From Actinomycetales bacterium (GTDB lineage Bacteria; Actinomycetota; Actinomycetes; Actinomycetales; Microbacteriaceae), in assembly GCA_017308515.1 (NCBI GenBank), contig JAFKEN010000006.1, forward strand, positions 230,479 to 294,478: DNA of 64,000 nucleotides, in the 5' to 3' direction. Shown piece by piece: positions 1 through 9,597 of this stretch (position 1 is its first letter; each line of letters opens with the position of its first letter). Under the pieces are notes generated by a model that ran no database searches, had not been told where the DNA came from, and saw nothing but the letters and a program-made list of their open reading frames with translations. Made by a program: the position numbers and the translations under genes.

Positions 1-3000
1 TTCTCGGGCATCGACAGCTTCGACTACACGATCTCGGGCGACGGCGGCACCGACACCGCGACCGTCACCGTGACGGTCGGCCCGGTGGCGACCGCCGACA
101 CCGCCTCGGCGGTCTCGGGGCTCGTGACGCTCATCCCCGTGCTCGACAACGATCTCGGCACCGCGAAGTCGGTCGGAGCAGCCGGCCCCGCCGGCCACGG
201 CACGGTCACCGTGACCCCGGGCGGCGTGAGCTACACGCCCGACCCGAACTTCTCGGGCACCGACACCTTCAGCTACACGCTGAGCGCCGACGGCGGCAGC
301 GACACCGCGACCGTCACCGTGACGGTCGCGCCCGACGCGATCGCCGACACCGCCTCCACCGGGGCCGGCATCACCGTCAGCCTCGACCCGCGCGGCAACG
401 ACCACGGCACGGCGCTCGCGGTGACCGGGGTCGGCGCGGCGGGCCACGGCACCGTGACCTTCACCGCGACCGGGGTGACCTACACGCCCGCGGCGGGCTT
501 CTCGGGCACCGACTCCTTCACGTACGCGCTGAGCGGCGACGGCGGCACCGACACCGCGACTGTCACGGTCACGGTGAGCCCGGCGGCGGTCGACGACACC
601 GCGTCGGCCGTGTCGGGGGTCGCATCGTCGATCGACGTGCTCGCCAACGATCTCGGCGCCGCGCGCACCGTGACCGCGGCGAGCGACGGCGCGCAGGGCA
701 CCGTGACCTTCACCGCGACCGGCGTGACCTACACCCCCGCGGCGGGCTTCTCGGGCACCGACAGCTTCGAGTACACGCTCACGGCCGACGGCGGCACCGA
801 CACCGCCACGGTCACCGTGACGGTGGCGCCGCGCGCGATCGACGACAGCTCGTCGGCCGTGGCCGGCACGCCCGCGGCGATCGACGTGCTCGGCAACGAC
901 CGGGGCACCACGACCGCGGTGACCGGCGCGACCGACGGCGCGCACGGTACGGTCACGTTCACGCCGGCCGGTGTCGTGTACACCGCCTCGGCGAGCTTCT
1001 CGGGCACCGACACCTTCACCTACACGATGGCCGCCGACGGCGGCAGCGACACCGCGACCGTCACGGTGACGGTGCTGCCGTTCGCCGTCGACGACACCGT
1101 CACGAGCGTCGCCGGCGCCCCGGTGACCGTGCCCGTGCTCGCCAACGACCGCGGCGCCTCGCTGAGCGTCACCGGCGTCGGCACGCCCGGCCACGGCACG
1201 GCGAGCTTCACCGCGACCGGGGTGACCTACACGCCCACCGCGGGCTTCTCGGGCACCGACACCGTCACCTACACCGCGACCGACGGCTCGGCGACGACGA
1301 CCGCGACGATCACCATCACGGTGCGCCCGGACGCGGTCGACGACACGGCGAGCACCGACGCCGGCTCGAGCGCGACGATCGCCGTGCTGGGCAACGACCT
1401 GGGCACCGGTCGCAGCGTCACCGCGGCGACCGACGGAGCGCACGGCACCGTGACCTTCACGGCGACCGGGGTGACCTACACGCCGGCACCGGGCTTCTCG
1501 GGCACGGACGTGTTCCGCTACACCCTGACCGCCGACGGCGGCACCGACACCGCCGACGTGACCGTCACCGTCGCGCCGGTGGCCCTGGCCGACAGTGCGT
1601 CGACGACCCCGGGGACGACCGTGGCGATCCCGGTGCTCGGCAACGACCTCGGCCTGCCGCGCTCCGTCACCGGCGTCACCGCTCCCGCGCACGGCACCGT
1701 CACCTTCACGCCCAGCGGGGTGACCTACACGCCGGCGACCGGCTTCACCGGGGTCGACACCTTCGTCTACACCCTGAGCGCCGACGGTGGCAGCGACACC
1801 GCGACGGTCACGGTCACGGTGAGCCCCGACGCGGTCGACGACAGCGCCGCGGCCCGCTCGGGCGTCGCCCGCACGATCGACGTGCTGGCCAACGACATCG
1901 GCGTGAGCCGGGTCGTCACCGGGGTCGGATCGGCCGCGCACGGCACGGTGAGCTTCACCGCGACCGGGGTGACCTACACCGCTGCGACGACCTACTCCGG
2001 CACCGACAGCTTCACGTACTCGATCGGCGCCGCCGGCGGCACCGACACCGCGACCGTCACGGTCACGGTGAGCCCCGACGCGATCGACGACGCGCGCAGC
2101 ACGCCCGCCGAGACGCCGATCAGCTTCGACCCACGGGGCAACGACCGCGGCGTCGGCATCGATGTCACGGGGCTCGGCACCGGGGCGGATGCGCCCGCCA
2201 ACGGCGTCGCGACCTTCACCGCCGGTCAGATCACCTACACACCCGCCGCCGGCTTCTCGGGCACCGAGGTGTTCACCTACTCGATCGTCGGCGCCGGCGG
2301 AGTCGACACCGCGACGGTGACGATCCTCGTGACCCCGACGACCGCCCGCGACGCGCTCATCACCCCCGTCGACACGGCGAAGACGATCGACCCGCGCCCG
2401 AACGACCGCGGAACGGGTCTGCAGGTGACCGCCGCGACCGCCGGCGCGCACGGCACGGTGACCTTCACCGCGAGCGGCGTGACCTACACGCCCGACGCCG
2501 GCTTCTCGGGCACCGACGCGTTCACCTACACGGTGACCGACGCGGGGGCCCAGGAGGCCGTCGGCACGGTCGACGTCGTCGTCTCGCCGAGCTCGCCCGA
2601 CGACACCGGCTCCACGACGGTCGGAGTGCCGGTCGAGATCGACGTGCTCGCCAACGACTCCGGCACCGGCCTCGGCGTGACCGCCGTGACCGTGCCGGCG
2701 CACGGCACCGCCGCGGTGGCGCCCTCCGGTCGGGTGCTCTACACACCGGAGCCCGGCTTCTCAGGCATCGACGGATTCGACTACACCGCGCAGGACGGCG
2801 CGAGCTCCACCTCGGGCGCCCACGTGACGGTGTTCGTCGCGCCGGACGCGGTCGACGACACGGCGAACACGCACGGCGCCGACACGGTGCTGCTCGCGCC
2901 CGACGCGAACGACTCCGGCACCTCGCTCGTCGTGAGCGACCCGGTGCTGCTGTCGGGGCAGGGCGACGTGGCCCTCGAGGGCAACTCGGTGCGCTACACG

Positions 3001-3486
3001 CCGCCGAGCGACTTCAGCGGCCAGGCGATCATCCGCTACACCGTGACCGACCCCGACGGTCTCACCGACACCGCCGAGATCGAGGTGACGGTCGAGCCCG
3101 GTGCGATGCCCGACGACTACCTGCTGCCGATGAACTCGAGCGAGGACCTCGCGGTGCTCGACAACGACCACGGCTGGAGCCTGCAGATCGACTCCGCGAC
3201 CGTGCCGACGACGGGTGTCGCCGCACCCAAGGTCGCCTCCGGTCTCGTCGCCTACACGACGCGCCCCGGCTTCGTCGGTCTCGACACCTTCAACTACACG
3301 ATCCGCGACGGGAACGGGATGCTCGCGAGCACCGCCGTGAAGGTGCGGGTTCTGGCGGTCACGCTCGCGAGCACGGGCGCGACCCCGTGGGTGCTCGCCG
3401 CGGGCGCCTTCGCCGCGACCCTGGTCGGCGCGATCGCGCTGATCGTGGCCCGGCGGAAGAAGACGGTCGGGCGGCACGCCGCCTGA
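1..3486 (+). CDS. Cell-wall-anchored Ig-like repeat protein (5' partial)
   Basis: The frame is open from base 1, so the N-terminus and any signal peptide lie outside the window. Visible are 13 complete copies and one partial copy of an Ig-like/cadherin-like (Big_9 type) module, mostly 83 residues (249 bp) each. A copy runs DD-x-A..., then a VLaND strand, HGTVTFT.TGVTYTP, GFSGTDSFtYt and TDTATVTVTV. The last three copies are more diverged. The C-terminus has LASTG (bases 3364-3378), a hydrophobic segment and RRKK, which is a sorting signal of the LAxTG kind handled by class E-type sortases in actinobacteria. The likely role is an extended surface stalk or adhesin. No enzymatic domain is visible in this part. 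Confidence 0.85.
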   Translation, partial: FSGIDSFDYTISGDGGTDTATVTVTVGPVATADTASAVSGLVTLIPVLDNDLGTAKSVGAAGPAGHGTVTVTPGGVSYTPDPNFSGTDTFSYTLSADGGSDTATVTVTVAPDAIADTASTGAGITVSLDPRGNDHGTALAVTGVGAAGHGTVTFTATGVTYTPAAGFSGTDSFTYALSGDGGTDTATVTVTVSPAAVDDTASAVSGVASSIDVLANDLGAARTVTAASDGAQGTVTFTATGVTYTPAAGFSGTDSFEYTLTADGGTDTATVTVTVAPRAIDDSSSAVAGTPAAIDVLGNDRGTTTAVTGATDGAHGTVTFTPAGVVYTASASFSGTDTFTYTMAADGGSDTATVTVTVLPFAVDDTVTSVAGAPVTVPVLANDRGASLSVTGVGTPGHGTASFTATGVTYTPTAGFSGTDTVTYTATDGSATTTATITITVRPDAVDDTASTDAGSSATIAVLGNDLGTGRSVTAATDGAHGTVTFTATGVTYTPAPGFSGTDVFRYTLTADGGTDTADVTVTVAPVALADSASTTPGTTVAIPVLGNDLGLPRSVTGVTAPAHGTVTFTPSGVTYTPATGFTGVDTFVYTLSADGGSDTATVTVTVSPDAVDDSAAARSGVARTIDVLANDIGVSRVVTGVGSAAHGTVSFTATGVTYTAATTYSGTDSFTYSIGAAGGTDTATVTVTVSPDAIDDARSTPAETPISFDPRGNDRGVGIDVTGLGTGADAPANGVATFTAGQITYTPAAGFSGTEVFTYSIVGAGGVDTATVTILVTPTTARDALITPVDTAKTIDPRPNDRGTGLQVTAATAGAHGTVTFTASGVTYTPDAGFSGTDAFTYTVTDAGAQEAVGTVDVVVSPSSPDDTGSTTVGVPVEIDVLANDSGTGLGVTAVTVPAHGTAAVAPSGRVLYTPEPGFSGIDGFDYTAQDGASSTSGAHVTVFVAPDAVDDTANTHGADTVLLAPDANDSGTSLVVSDPVLLSGQGDVALEGNSVRYTPPSDFSGQAIIRYTVTDPDGLTDTAEIEVTVEPGAMPDDYLLPMNSSEDLAVLDNDHGWSLQIDSATVPTTGVAAPKVASGLVAYTTRPGFVGLDTFNYTIRDGNGMLASTAVKVRVLAVTLASTGATPWVLAAGAFAATLVGAIALIVARRKKTVGRHAA

Positions 3487-3496
3487 CCCGGTCGCC

Positions 3497-3525
3497 GGGG
3501 TCCGGACATCGGGTGTCCGGGCCCC
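3497..3525 (+). terminator. Hairpin after the repeat protein
   Basis: GGGGTCCGGACA (3497-3508) can pair with TGTCCGGGCCCC (3514-3525) across a 5-nt loop; 11 of 12 positions are Watson-Crick and one is G-U. It sits 10 nt after the stop codon. There is no U-tract, which is common for actinobacterial terminators, so the call rests on position and stem strength. Confidence 0.55.
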
Positions 3526-3553
3526 GACGAGCGGCCGGTGCGACGGCGGGCGA

Positions 3554-3559
3554 TAGCCT
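3554..3559 (+). promoter_or_regulatory. Leaderless -10 box, TrmH-family gene
   Basis: TAGCCT ends 7 nt before the GTG at 3567. There is no Shine-Dalgarno between them. Confidence 0.6.
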
Positions 3560-3566
3560 CGGCGGC

Positions 3567-4268
3567 GTGAGCGAACCGGGCGCAGGCGGGCCGGGATCCC
3601 GCGAGCCCGGTGACCGCGAACGGGACGCCGGCGAGCCTCCCGAGGTCGAGCTCGCCGTCGGTGTCGGGCCCTGGCCCGGCGATCCGACCGACTACCCCGA
3701 CGACCCGCGCTACGACCGCGAGCTGCTCGCCCACGGCGACCGCCGCAACGTCGCCGACCGCTACCGCTACTGGAGCGTCGAGGCGATCACCGCCGAGCTC
3801 GACACCCGCCGCCAGCCGGTGCACGTCGCGATCGAGAACTGGGGTCACGACCTCAACATCGGGTCGATCGTGCGCACCTCGAACGCGTTCCTCGTCGCCG
3901 AGGTGCACATCGTCGGGCGCCGCCGGTGGAACCGGCGCGGCGCCATGGTGACCGACCGGTACCAGCGCATCCGGCACCACGACGATCTGGCCGACCTGCG
4001 CGCGTGGGCCTCGGGCGCGGGGGTGCCGATCGTCGCGGTCGACAATGTCGCGGGATCCGTCGACGTGCTCGACGCGGACCTCCCGCCCGCCTGCGTGCTG
4101 CTCTTCGGGCAGGAGGGGCCGGGTCTCACGGCGGAGGCGCTCGCGGCCGCGGACTCGGTCGTGCACATCCGCCAGTACGGTTCGACCCGCTCGCTCAACG
4201 CAGGCGCCGCCGCGGCGATCGTGATGCACGAATGGGTGCGGCGGCACGGCGGGGAGCCGCCGGCGTGA
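3567..4268 (+). CDS. TrmH/SpoU-family RNA 2'-O-methyltransferase
   Basis: A 233-residue SPOUT methyltransferase that would transfer a methyl group from SAM to a ribose 2'-OH in tRNA or rRNA. The family motifs are clear: the N-terminal strand IENWGHDLNIGSIVRTSNAF, motif 2 LLFGQEGPGLT, and the trefoil-knot motif 3 GSTRSLNAGAAAAI near the C-terminus. The first 50 residues are Gly/Pro/Glu-rich and probably unstructured. The GTG at 3567 was chosen over longer in-frame starts because it sits 7 nt after a TAGCCT box. The gene ends 83 bp before purA. The RNA substrate cannot be told from sequence. Confidence 0.85.
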   Translation: MSEPGAGGPGSREPGDRERDAGEPPEVELAVGVGPWPGDPTDYPDDPRYDRELLAHGDRRNVADRYRYWSVEAITAELDTRRQPVHVAIENWGHDLNIGSIVRTSNAFLVAEVHIVGRRRWNRRGAMVTDRYQRIRHHDDLADLRAWASGAGVPIVAVDNVAGSVDVLDADLPPACVLLFGQEGPGLTAEALAAADSVVHIRQYGSTRSLNAGAAAAIVMHEWVRRHGGEPPA

Positions 4269-4297
4269 GCGACCCGAGCGCCGACGGCCCCGCCCGA

Positions 4298-4303
4298 TAC
4301 GAT
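4298..4303 (+). promoter_or_regulatory. purA -10 box (leadered)
   Basis: TACGAT lies about 49 nt before the purA ATG, leaving a leader of roughly 40 nt. The leader ends in a GGGGAGAGG Shine-Dalgarno. Unlike most genes here, purA is not leaderless. Confidence 0.5.
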
Positions 4304-4351
4304 GGGGTGTAATCCCGTTCGACACCGCCCGTTCGGGCGAGGGGAGAGGCC

Positions 4352-5659
<1,308 letters not shown>

Positions 5660-5662
<3 letters not shown>

Positions 5663-5719
5663 GCGGGCGCGGTCGCTCGCCGACCGCCCTGAGCGGGCGC
5701 GGGCCGTCGCCGACCGCCC
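5660..5719 (+). repeat. 30-bp tandem duplication over the purA stop
   Basis: Two imperfect copies (5660-5689 and 5690-5719), each starting TGAGCGGGCGCGG and ending CGCCGACCGCCC. The first base triplet is the purA stop codon. A further partial match, TGAG, follows at 5720. Confidence 0.8.
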
Positions 5720-5785
5720 TGAGTATGGCCTGAGCGCTCTCCGAGCGGTCGGGGCGCTCTGGCAGCCTGGACCCGGAGGTGCCCC

Positions 5786-6904
5786 ATGAGCCTGTTCTCC
5801 CGCCCGCGCGACACCCCGCCCGGCCCCGTCGCCCGCCTGTGGAGCGACCGCACCGGGCGCCTGGCCACCCGGAGCCTGCAGGCGCTCATCGTGATCGCGA
5901 TCGTCGCGGTCGTGATCTTCGCGCTCACCCGGGTGCCGCTGCTCGTGATCCCCGTTCTCATCGCGCTGATCTTCGCGAGCGCGCTGTCGCCGCTCGTCGA
6001 CCTGCTGCAGCGCGCGCACATCCCGCGGGTGCTCGGCACCGTGCTCGTGCTGCTGCTCGCGCTCGCCGTGCTCGGCGGGGTCGGATGGTTCATCTACGTC
6101 TCCGTGCGCGACCAGGGCGGCGAGCTCATCGCCTCGGCGCAGGACGGCATCGACCAGTTCGTCGGATGGCTGACGAGCCTCGGCGTCGGGATCGACCAGA
6201 TCCAGTTCGACGACGTGCGTCAGCGCGTGGTCGACTTCGTCACCAGCGCCCGGTTCGGGACCGGCGCGCTCGCCGGCGTGTCCGCCGTCGCCGACCTCCT
6301 CACCGGCCTCGCGGTCATGGTGGTGACCCTGTTCTTCTTCCTGCTCGACGGTCGGCGCATCTGGGCCTTCCTGCTGCGCCCCTTCGAGGGGGAGGGTTAC
6401 GCGCGGGCCCGCCGGGTCGGCCGGGCCGTCACCCACAGCCTCGGCTCCTACCTGCGCGGCACCGCGATCGTCGCGGCGGCGGACTCGCTGCTCATCGGCG
6501 TCGGGCTCTTCGCCGTCGGGGTGCCGCTCGTGGTGCCGCTCATCGCGATCATCTTCTTCACCGCGTTCATCCCGATCGTCGGGGCGCTGATCGCGGGCCT
6601 GCTGGCCGCGACCCTCGCCCTCGTGGCGAACGGCCCGGTGGCGGCGCTCATCATCGTCGCGGTGGTCATCGCGGTGAACCAGATCGACGGCAACGTGCTG
6701 CAGCCGCTCGTGCAGGGCTCCTCGCTCAAGCTGCACCCGCTCGCGATCCTGCTGGCCCTGACCGCGGGCACCGTGCTGGGCGGCCTCGCCGGCACGCTCC
6801 TCGCGGTGCCGATCGTGGCCGCCGCCTGGGCGGCGGTCGTCGTGTGGGACGGCCCGGACACGCCCGCCTGGTTCGCGCGCAAGAAGCGACCCGAACCCCG
6901 CTGA
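5786..6904 (+). CDS. AI-2E/PerM-family membrane transporter
   Basis: A 372-residue polytopic membrane protein of the AI-2E transporter (PerM/YdiK) family. Two hydrophobic segments come early (about residues 30-85). Long amphipathic and hydrophobic stretches follow, and then the family's C-terminal block of closely packed helices containing IAIIFFTAFIPIVGALIAG, NQIDGNVLQPLVQG and LAGTVLGGLAGTLLAVP. Substrates differ between members (quorum signal, Na+/H+, or unknown) and nothing here decides. The start has GGAGGT 7 nt upstream. It is followed by a convergent gene 12 bp away. Confidence 0.85.
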   Translation: MSLFSRPRDTPPGPVARLWSDRTGRLATRSLQALIVIAIVAVVIFALTRVPLLVIPVLIALIFASALSPLVDLLQRAHIPRVLGTVLVLLLALAVLGGVGWFIYVSVRDQGGELIASAQDGIDQFVGWLTSLGVGIDQIQFDDVRQRVVDFVTSARFGTGALAGVSAVADLLTGLAVMVVTLFFFLLDGRRIWAFLLRPFEGEGYARARRVGRAVTHSLGSYLRGTAIVAAADSLLIGVGLFAVGVPLVVPLIAIIFFTAFIPIVGALIAGLLAATLALVANGPVAALIIVAVVIAVNQIDGNVLQPLVQGSSLKLHPLAILLALTAGTVLGGLAGTLLAVPIVAAAWAAVVVWDGPDTPAWFARKKRPEPR

Positions 6905-6916
6905 GCGGCGGCGGTC

Positions 6917-7567
6917 TCAGGCCGCGAACGGCGGCTGGCCGCTGAACAGCCAGACGGCGAAGTACACCCCGAGCGCGGCGGGGATCACCGCGACCGCGAG
7001 CGCGAGCACGCCGTCCGCGACGGTCGCCTCGCGCGCCGCCTCGGGATCCGCCCCCCTCATACCGGAGACGGCCACGCCGCGCGGGCGGTTCGGCCCGAAC
7101 TGGTGGGCGAAGGGACGCCCGGCGGCGTCGATCGTGCCGAGGAAGGCGACCGCGGGGCTCCAGCACAGCAGGATCCACAGCGGCACCCCGCCCATCGCGA
7201 TGAAGAGCACGCCCGGCACGAGGAACCCCCAGGCGAGCACCGGCACGCCCGCGATCAGGAACGCGATGCCGAGCCCGAGGAACAGGATCGGCCAGGCCCA
7301 CGCGACGAGCGGCATGCCGAAGCCGCGCGCGAACAGGAGCGAGAGGCCGACCGCGATGAACCCGCCGAAGATCGACAACGGCGCGGCGGCGGCGACCGCG
7401 TCGGGGCACTCGACGGCGATCTCGTAGGGGCCGCCGGAGGCGCAGAAGCCGCCGAGGCCCATGACGACCGCGGCGCTCTGATAGAGCAGCGCGAAGCAGA
7501 ACGCGAAGGCCGCCCAGGAGACGATGGCCCCCGCGACGCGCCACCCGGGCGCGGCGAAGCGTGACAT
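6917..7567 (-). CDS. Multi-pass membrane protein of unknown function
   Basis: About 216 residues with five to six hydrophobic segments, a short extracytoplasmic loop containing two cysteines (GFCASGGPYEIAVECPD, about residues 38-54) and a polar cytoplasmic stretch before the last helix. I do not recognise the family. An in-frame ATG also exists at 7573, but the ATG at 7567 lies 6 nt after a TACGGT box on this strand, matching the leaderless pattern of the window. It is divergent from the acetyltransferase gene, with which it shares promoter bases, and convergent with the AI-2E-type transporter. Confidence 0.7.
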   Translation of the reverse strand: MSRFAAPGWRVAGAIVSWAAFAFCFALLYQSAAVVMGLGGFCASGGPYEIAVECPDAVAAAAPLSIFGGFIAVGLSLLFARGFGMPLVAWAWPILFLGLGIAFLIAGVPVLAWGFLVPGVLFIAMGGVPLWILLCWSPAVAFLGTIDAAGRPFAHQFGPNRPRGVAVSGMRGADPEAAREATVADGVLALAVAVIPAALGVYFAVWLFSGQPPFAA

Positions 7568-7572
7568 GGCCA

Positions 7573-7579
7573 TACCGTA
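7573..7579. promoter_or_regulatory. Shared bidirectional -10 box
   Basis: The heptamer TACCGTA reads TACCGT on the plus strand (7 nt before the GTG at 7586) and TACGGT on the minus strand (6 nt before the ATG at 7567). The two divergent genes would be transcribed as leaderless mRNAs from opposite strands of the same unwinding site. Confidence 0.55.
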
Positions 7580-7585
7580 GTGCTC

Positions 7586-8215
7586 GTGACGGCCGTGCGA
7601 CCCCCGCTCGCTCCGCTCGCGGGGCGCGGCGTGATCCTCGAACCGATGGGCCCCGAGCACGACGAGGGCCTGTACCGCGCGCTCGCCCGCCCCGAGGTGT
7701 TCGCGGGCGGCTGGGGCGGCGGCCCGGCCGGGCTCGTGAGCGATCCGGCCGGTTTCGCGGCGTGGATGGCGCGCTACTACTCGGCGCCCCCGCGCGGCAC
7801 GAGCACGACCCGCTTCGACTTCGTGGTGCGTGCGCGCGCCGACGACGGGTCGGCGGGCGAGGTGCTGGGAGCGACCACCCTCGGCGACTTCGACGAGGCG
7901 GCGGGCTCGGCGCATATCGGCTGGACGGCGTACGCGCCCGAGGTCTGGGGCACGCGGGTCAACCCCGAGTGCAAGCTGCTGCTGCTCGGGCTCGCGTTCG
8001 ACGCCGGCTACGAGCGGGTGAAGCTGCAAGCCGATGCGGTGAACGCGCGCTCGCGCGCCGCGATCGCGAAGCTCGGCGCGGTGTTCGAGGGCGTGCTGCG
8101 CCACGACCGGCCGCGGGCCGACGGCTCGTGGCGCGACACCGCGGTGTACTCGATCCTGCGCGAGGAGTGGCCGGCGGTGCGCGCCGGGCTCGAGGCGCGG
8201 CTCGCGGGCGACTGA
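7586..8215 (+). CDS. GNAT-family acetyltransferase (RimJ/RimL-like)
   Basis: A 209-residue protein with the GNAT layout of the RimJ/RimL subfamily: an N-terminal strand GRGVILEPMGPEHDEGLY, the central EVLGATTLGDFD...AHIGWTAYAPEVWGT beta hairpin, the acetyl-CoA-binding turn LLLLGLAFDAGYERVKLQADAVNARSR and the end motif AAIAKLGAVFEG. It probably acetylates an amine on a small molecule or protein N-terminus; the substrate is unknown. A GTG at 7580 is also in frame, but only the GTG at 7586 has the 7-nt distance from the TACCGT box. Confidence 0.8.
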   Translation: MTAVRPPLAPLAGRGVILEPMGPEHDEGLYRALARPEVFAGGWGGGPAGLVSDPAGFAAWMARYYSAPPRGTSTTRFDFVVRARADDGSAGEVLGATTLGDFDEAAGSAHIGWTAYAPEVWGTRVNPECKLLLLGLAFDAGYERVKLQADAVNARSRAAIAKLGAVFEGVLRHDRPRADGSWRDTAVYSILREEWPAVRAGLEARLAGD

Positions 8216-8263
8216 GCCGGATCTCCGGCGGAGGCCGTCGCGCGCGGCGCGGACGGTTCCGCC

Positions 8264-8269
8264 TAGGCT
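8264..8269 (+). promoter_or_regulatory. Leaderless -10 box, chorismate mutase gene
   Basis: TAGGCT ends 7 nt before the ATG at 8277. The spacer CGGAGGC also contains a Shine-Dalgarno-like GGAGG, so both initiation modes are possible. Confidence 0.55.
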
Positions 8270-8276
8270 CGGAGGC

Positions 8277-8648
8277 ATGACCGCCTCGCCCGCCCCCGCG
8301 GCGCCGGACCCCGCGGCCGACCCCGCGGTCGCGGCCGAGCTCGCCCGGCTCCGGCAGAGCATCGACAACATCGACGCCGCCCTCGTGCACCTGCTCGCCG
8401 AGCGCTTCAAGGCGACCCAGGCGGTCGGCCGGCTGAAGGCCGACACCGGGCTGCCGCCCTCCGACCCCGACCGCGAGCGCCGTCAGATCTCGCGGTTGCG
8501 CGAGATCGCCGTCGAGGCCCAACTCGACCCCGAGTTCGCCGAGAAGTGGTTCACCTTCGTGGTCGCCGAGGTCATCCACCACCACGAGCGGATCGCGCAG
8601 AGCGGCAGCATCGACGTCGTGCCGGGCGCCGACGGGCCCGCGTCGTGA
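8277..8648 (+). CDS. Chorismate mutase (AroQ type)
   Basis: A 123-residue all-helical chorismate mutase. It would convert chorismate to prephenate for phenylalanine and tyrosine synthesis. The core is the AroQ pattern: LARLRQSIDNIDAALVHLLAERF, then AVGRLKADTGLPPSDPDRERRQI and a last helix ending EVIHHHERIAQSG. The first 20 residues are an Ala/Pro-rich extension. There is no signal peptide, so it is the cytoplasmic kind. Its stop overlaps the start of the next gene (GTGA), indicating translational coupling. Confidence 0.85.
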   Translation: MTASPAPAAPDPAADPAVAAELARLRQSIDNIDAALVHLLAERFKATQAVGRLKADTGLPPSDPDRERRQISRLREIAVEAQLDPEFAEKWFTFVVAEVIHHHERIAQSGSIDVVPGADGPAS

Positions 8649-9583
8649 CGGATCTCGCCTGGGATCCCCGCGCCCTGCCCCGCCAGGACGGTCGACGGAT
8701 CGTCATCACCGGCGCGACCGCGGGCATCGGCTACTTCGCGGCGGAGCAGCTCGCCGCCGCCGGCGCCGACGTGGTGCTCGCCGCGCGCTCCCAGGAGAAG
8801 ACCCGGCGCGCGATCGACGCGATCCGCGACCGGGTCGGCGCGAGCGTCACGAGCGTGCGGCTCGACCTCGCCTCGCTCGACTCGGTGCGTCGGGCCGCCG
8901 ACGAGCTCGCGGGCGGCACCGCGATCGACGCGCTCGTCAACAACGCGGGGCTCGTGATCCCGCCCGGTCGGCGCCGCGAGACCGAGGACGGGCTCGAGCT
9001 GCTCGTGGGCGGCAACTTCGTCGGGCACTTCGCCCTCACCGCGCGGCTCTGGGGCGCCCTCGCCCCCGGCGCGCGCGTCGTGGGCCTCGGCAGCATGGCG
9101 ACGCGCATGGTGCGCCTCGACCCCGACGACCTCATGTCGACGCGTCGCTACCGCCCCTTCCGGGCCTACGGCCTCAGCAAGCACGCCGTGCACGGCTTCG
9201 GGTTCGAGCTCGACCGCCGGCTGCGCGCGGCCGGATCGGCGCGCACGAGCGTCGTCGCGCATCCCGGCTACGCGGTGAGCGAGCTCGCCGACCGGGTGCC
9301 GGGCATCAATGACGAGAAGGGCTTCTCGCACCGGGTGGCCGGCGCGCTCTCGGCGCCTGTCGCGCAGGGCAAGGATCACGGCGCCTGGCCCGTCGTGCGC
9401 GGTGCGATCGATCGCGAGCTCTCCGGGGGCGAGTTCCTCGGTCCGGGCGGGCTGATGGGTCTGCGCGGTGCCCCCACGGTGCAGGCGCCCGCGCCCTCGA
9501 GCGCGGATCCGGCCTTCGGCGCGCGGCTGTGGGCGCTCGCCGAGGCCTGGTCGGGCGAGCGCTTCGACGTCGCGGCGGACTGA
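8645..9583 (+). CDS. Short-chain dehydrogenase/reductase
   Basis: A 312-residue NAD(P)-dependent oxidoreductase. The Rossmann motif VITGATAGIGYFAAEQLAAAGADVV starts near residue 18; NNAG and the catalytic pair YGLSK (Tyr-x3-Lys) follow. Size and the STRR...-like C-terminal region resemble the retinol-dehydrogenase/WW-oxidoreductase-like group often annotated simply as SDR. The GTG at 8645 overlaps the chorismate mutase stop by 4 bp, so the genes form an operon. The longer in-frame ORF upstream is read-through inside the mutase. The substrate is unknown. Confidence 0.85.
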   Translation: MTDLAWDPRALPRQDGRRIVITGATAGIGYFAAEQLAAAGADVVLAARSQEKTRRAIDAIRDRVGASVTSVRLDLASLDSVRRAADELAGGTAIDALVNNAGLVIPPGRRRETEDGLELLVGGNFVGHFALTARLWGALAPGARVVGLGSMATRMVRLDPDDLMSTRRYRPFRAYGLSKHAVHGFGFELDRRLRAAGSARTSVVAHPGYAVSELADRVPGINDEKGFSHRVAGALSAPVAQGKDHGAWPVVRGAIDRELSGGEFLGPGGLMGLRGAPTVQAPAPSSADPAFGARLWALAEAWSGERFDVAAD

Positions 9584-9597
9584 CTCCGCGCACGGGC

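Noticed and set aside
1-3300. The 249-bp periodic repeats as a CRISPR-like or satellite array
   Set aside because: The repeats are in one uninterrupted reading frame, keep codon phase and encode Ig-like modules. There are no spacers.
3555-3559. tRNA or rRNA genes anywhere in the window
   Set aside because: I looked for T-loop and rRNA-like conserved stretches in the intergenic regions and found none. All gaps are short and explained by promoters, repeats or hairpins.
7879-7890. Isolated CTTCGAC words in coding regions as response-regulator sites
   Set aside because: CTTCGA words are common in GC-rich coding sequence. I did not see the 11/22-bp triple arrangement outside the two promoters at 47.5 and 53.7 kb, although I could not scan exhaustively.
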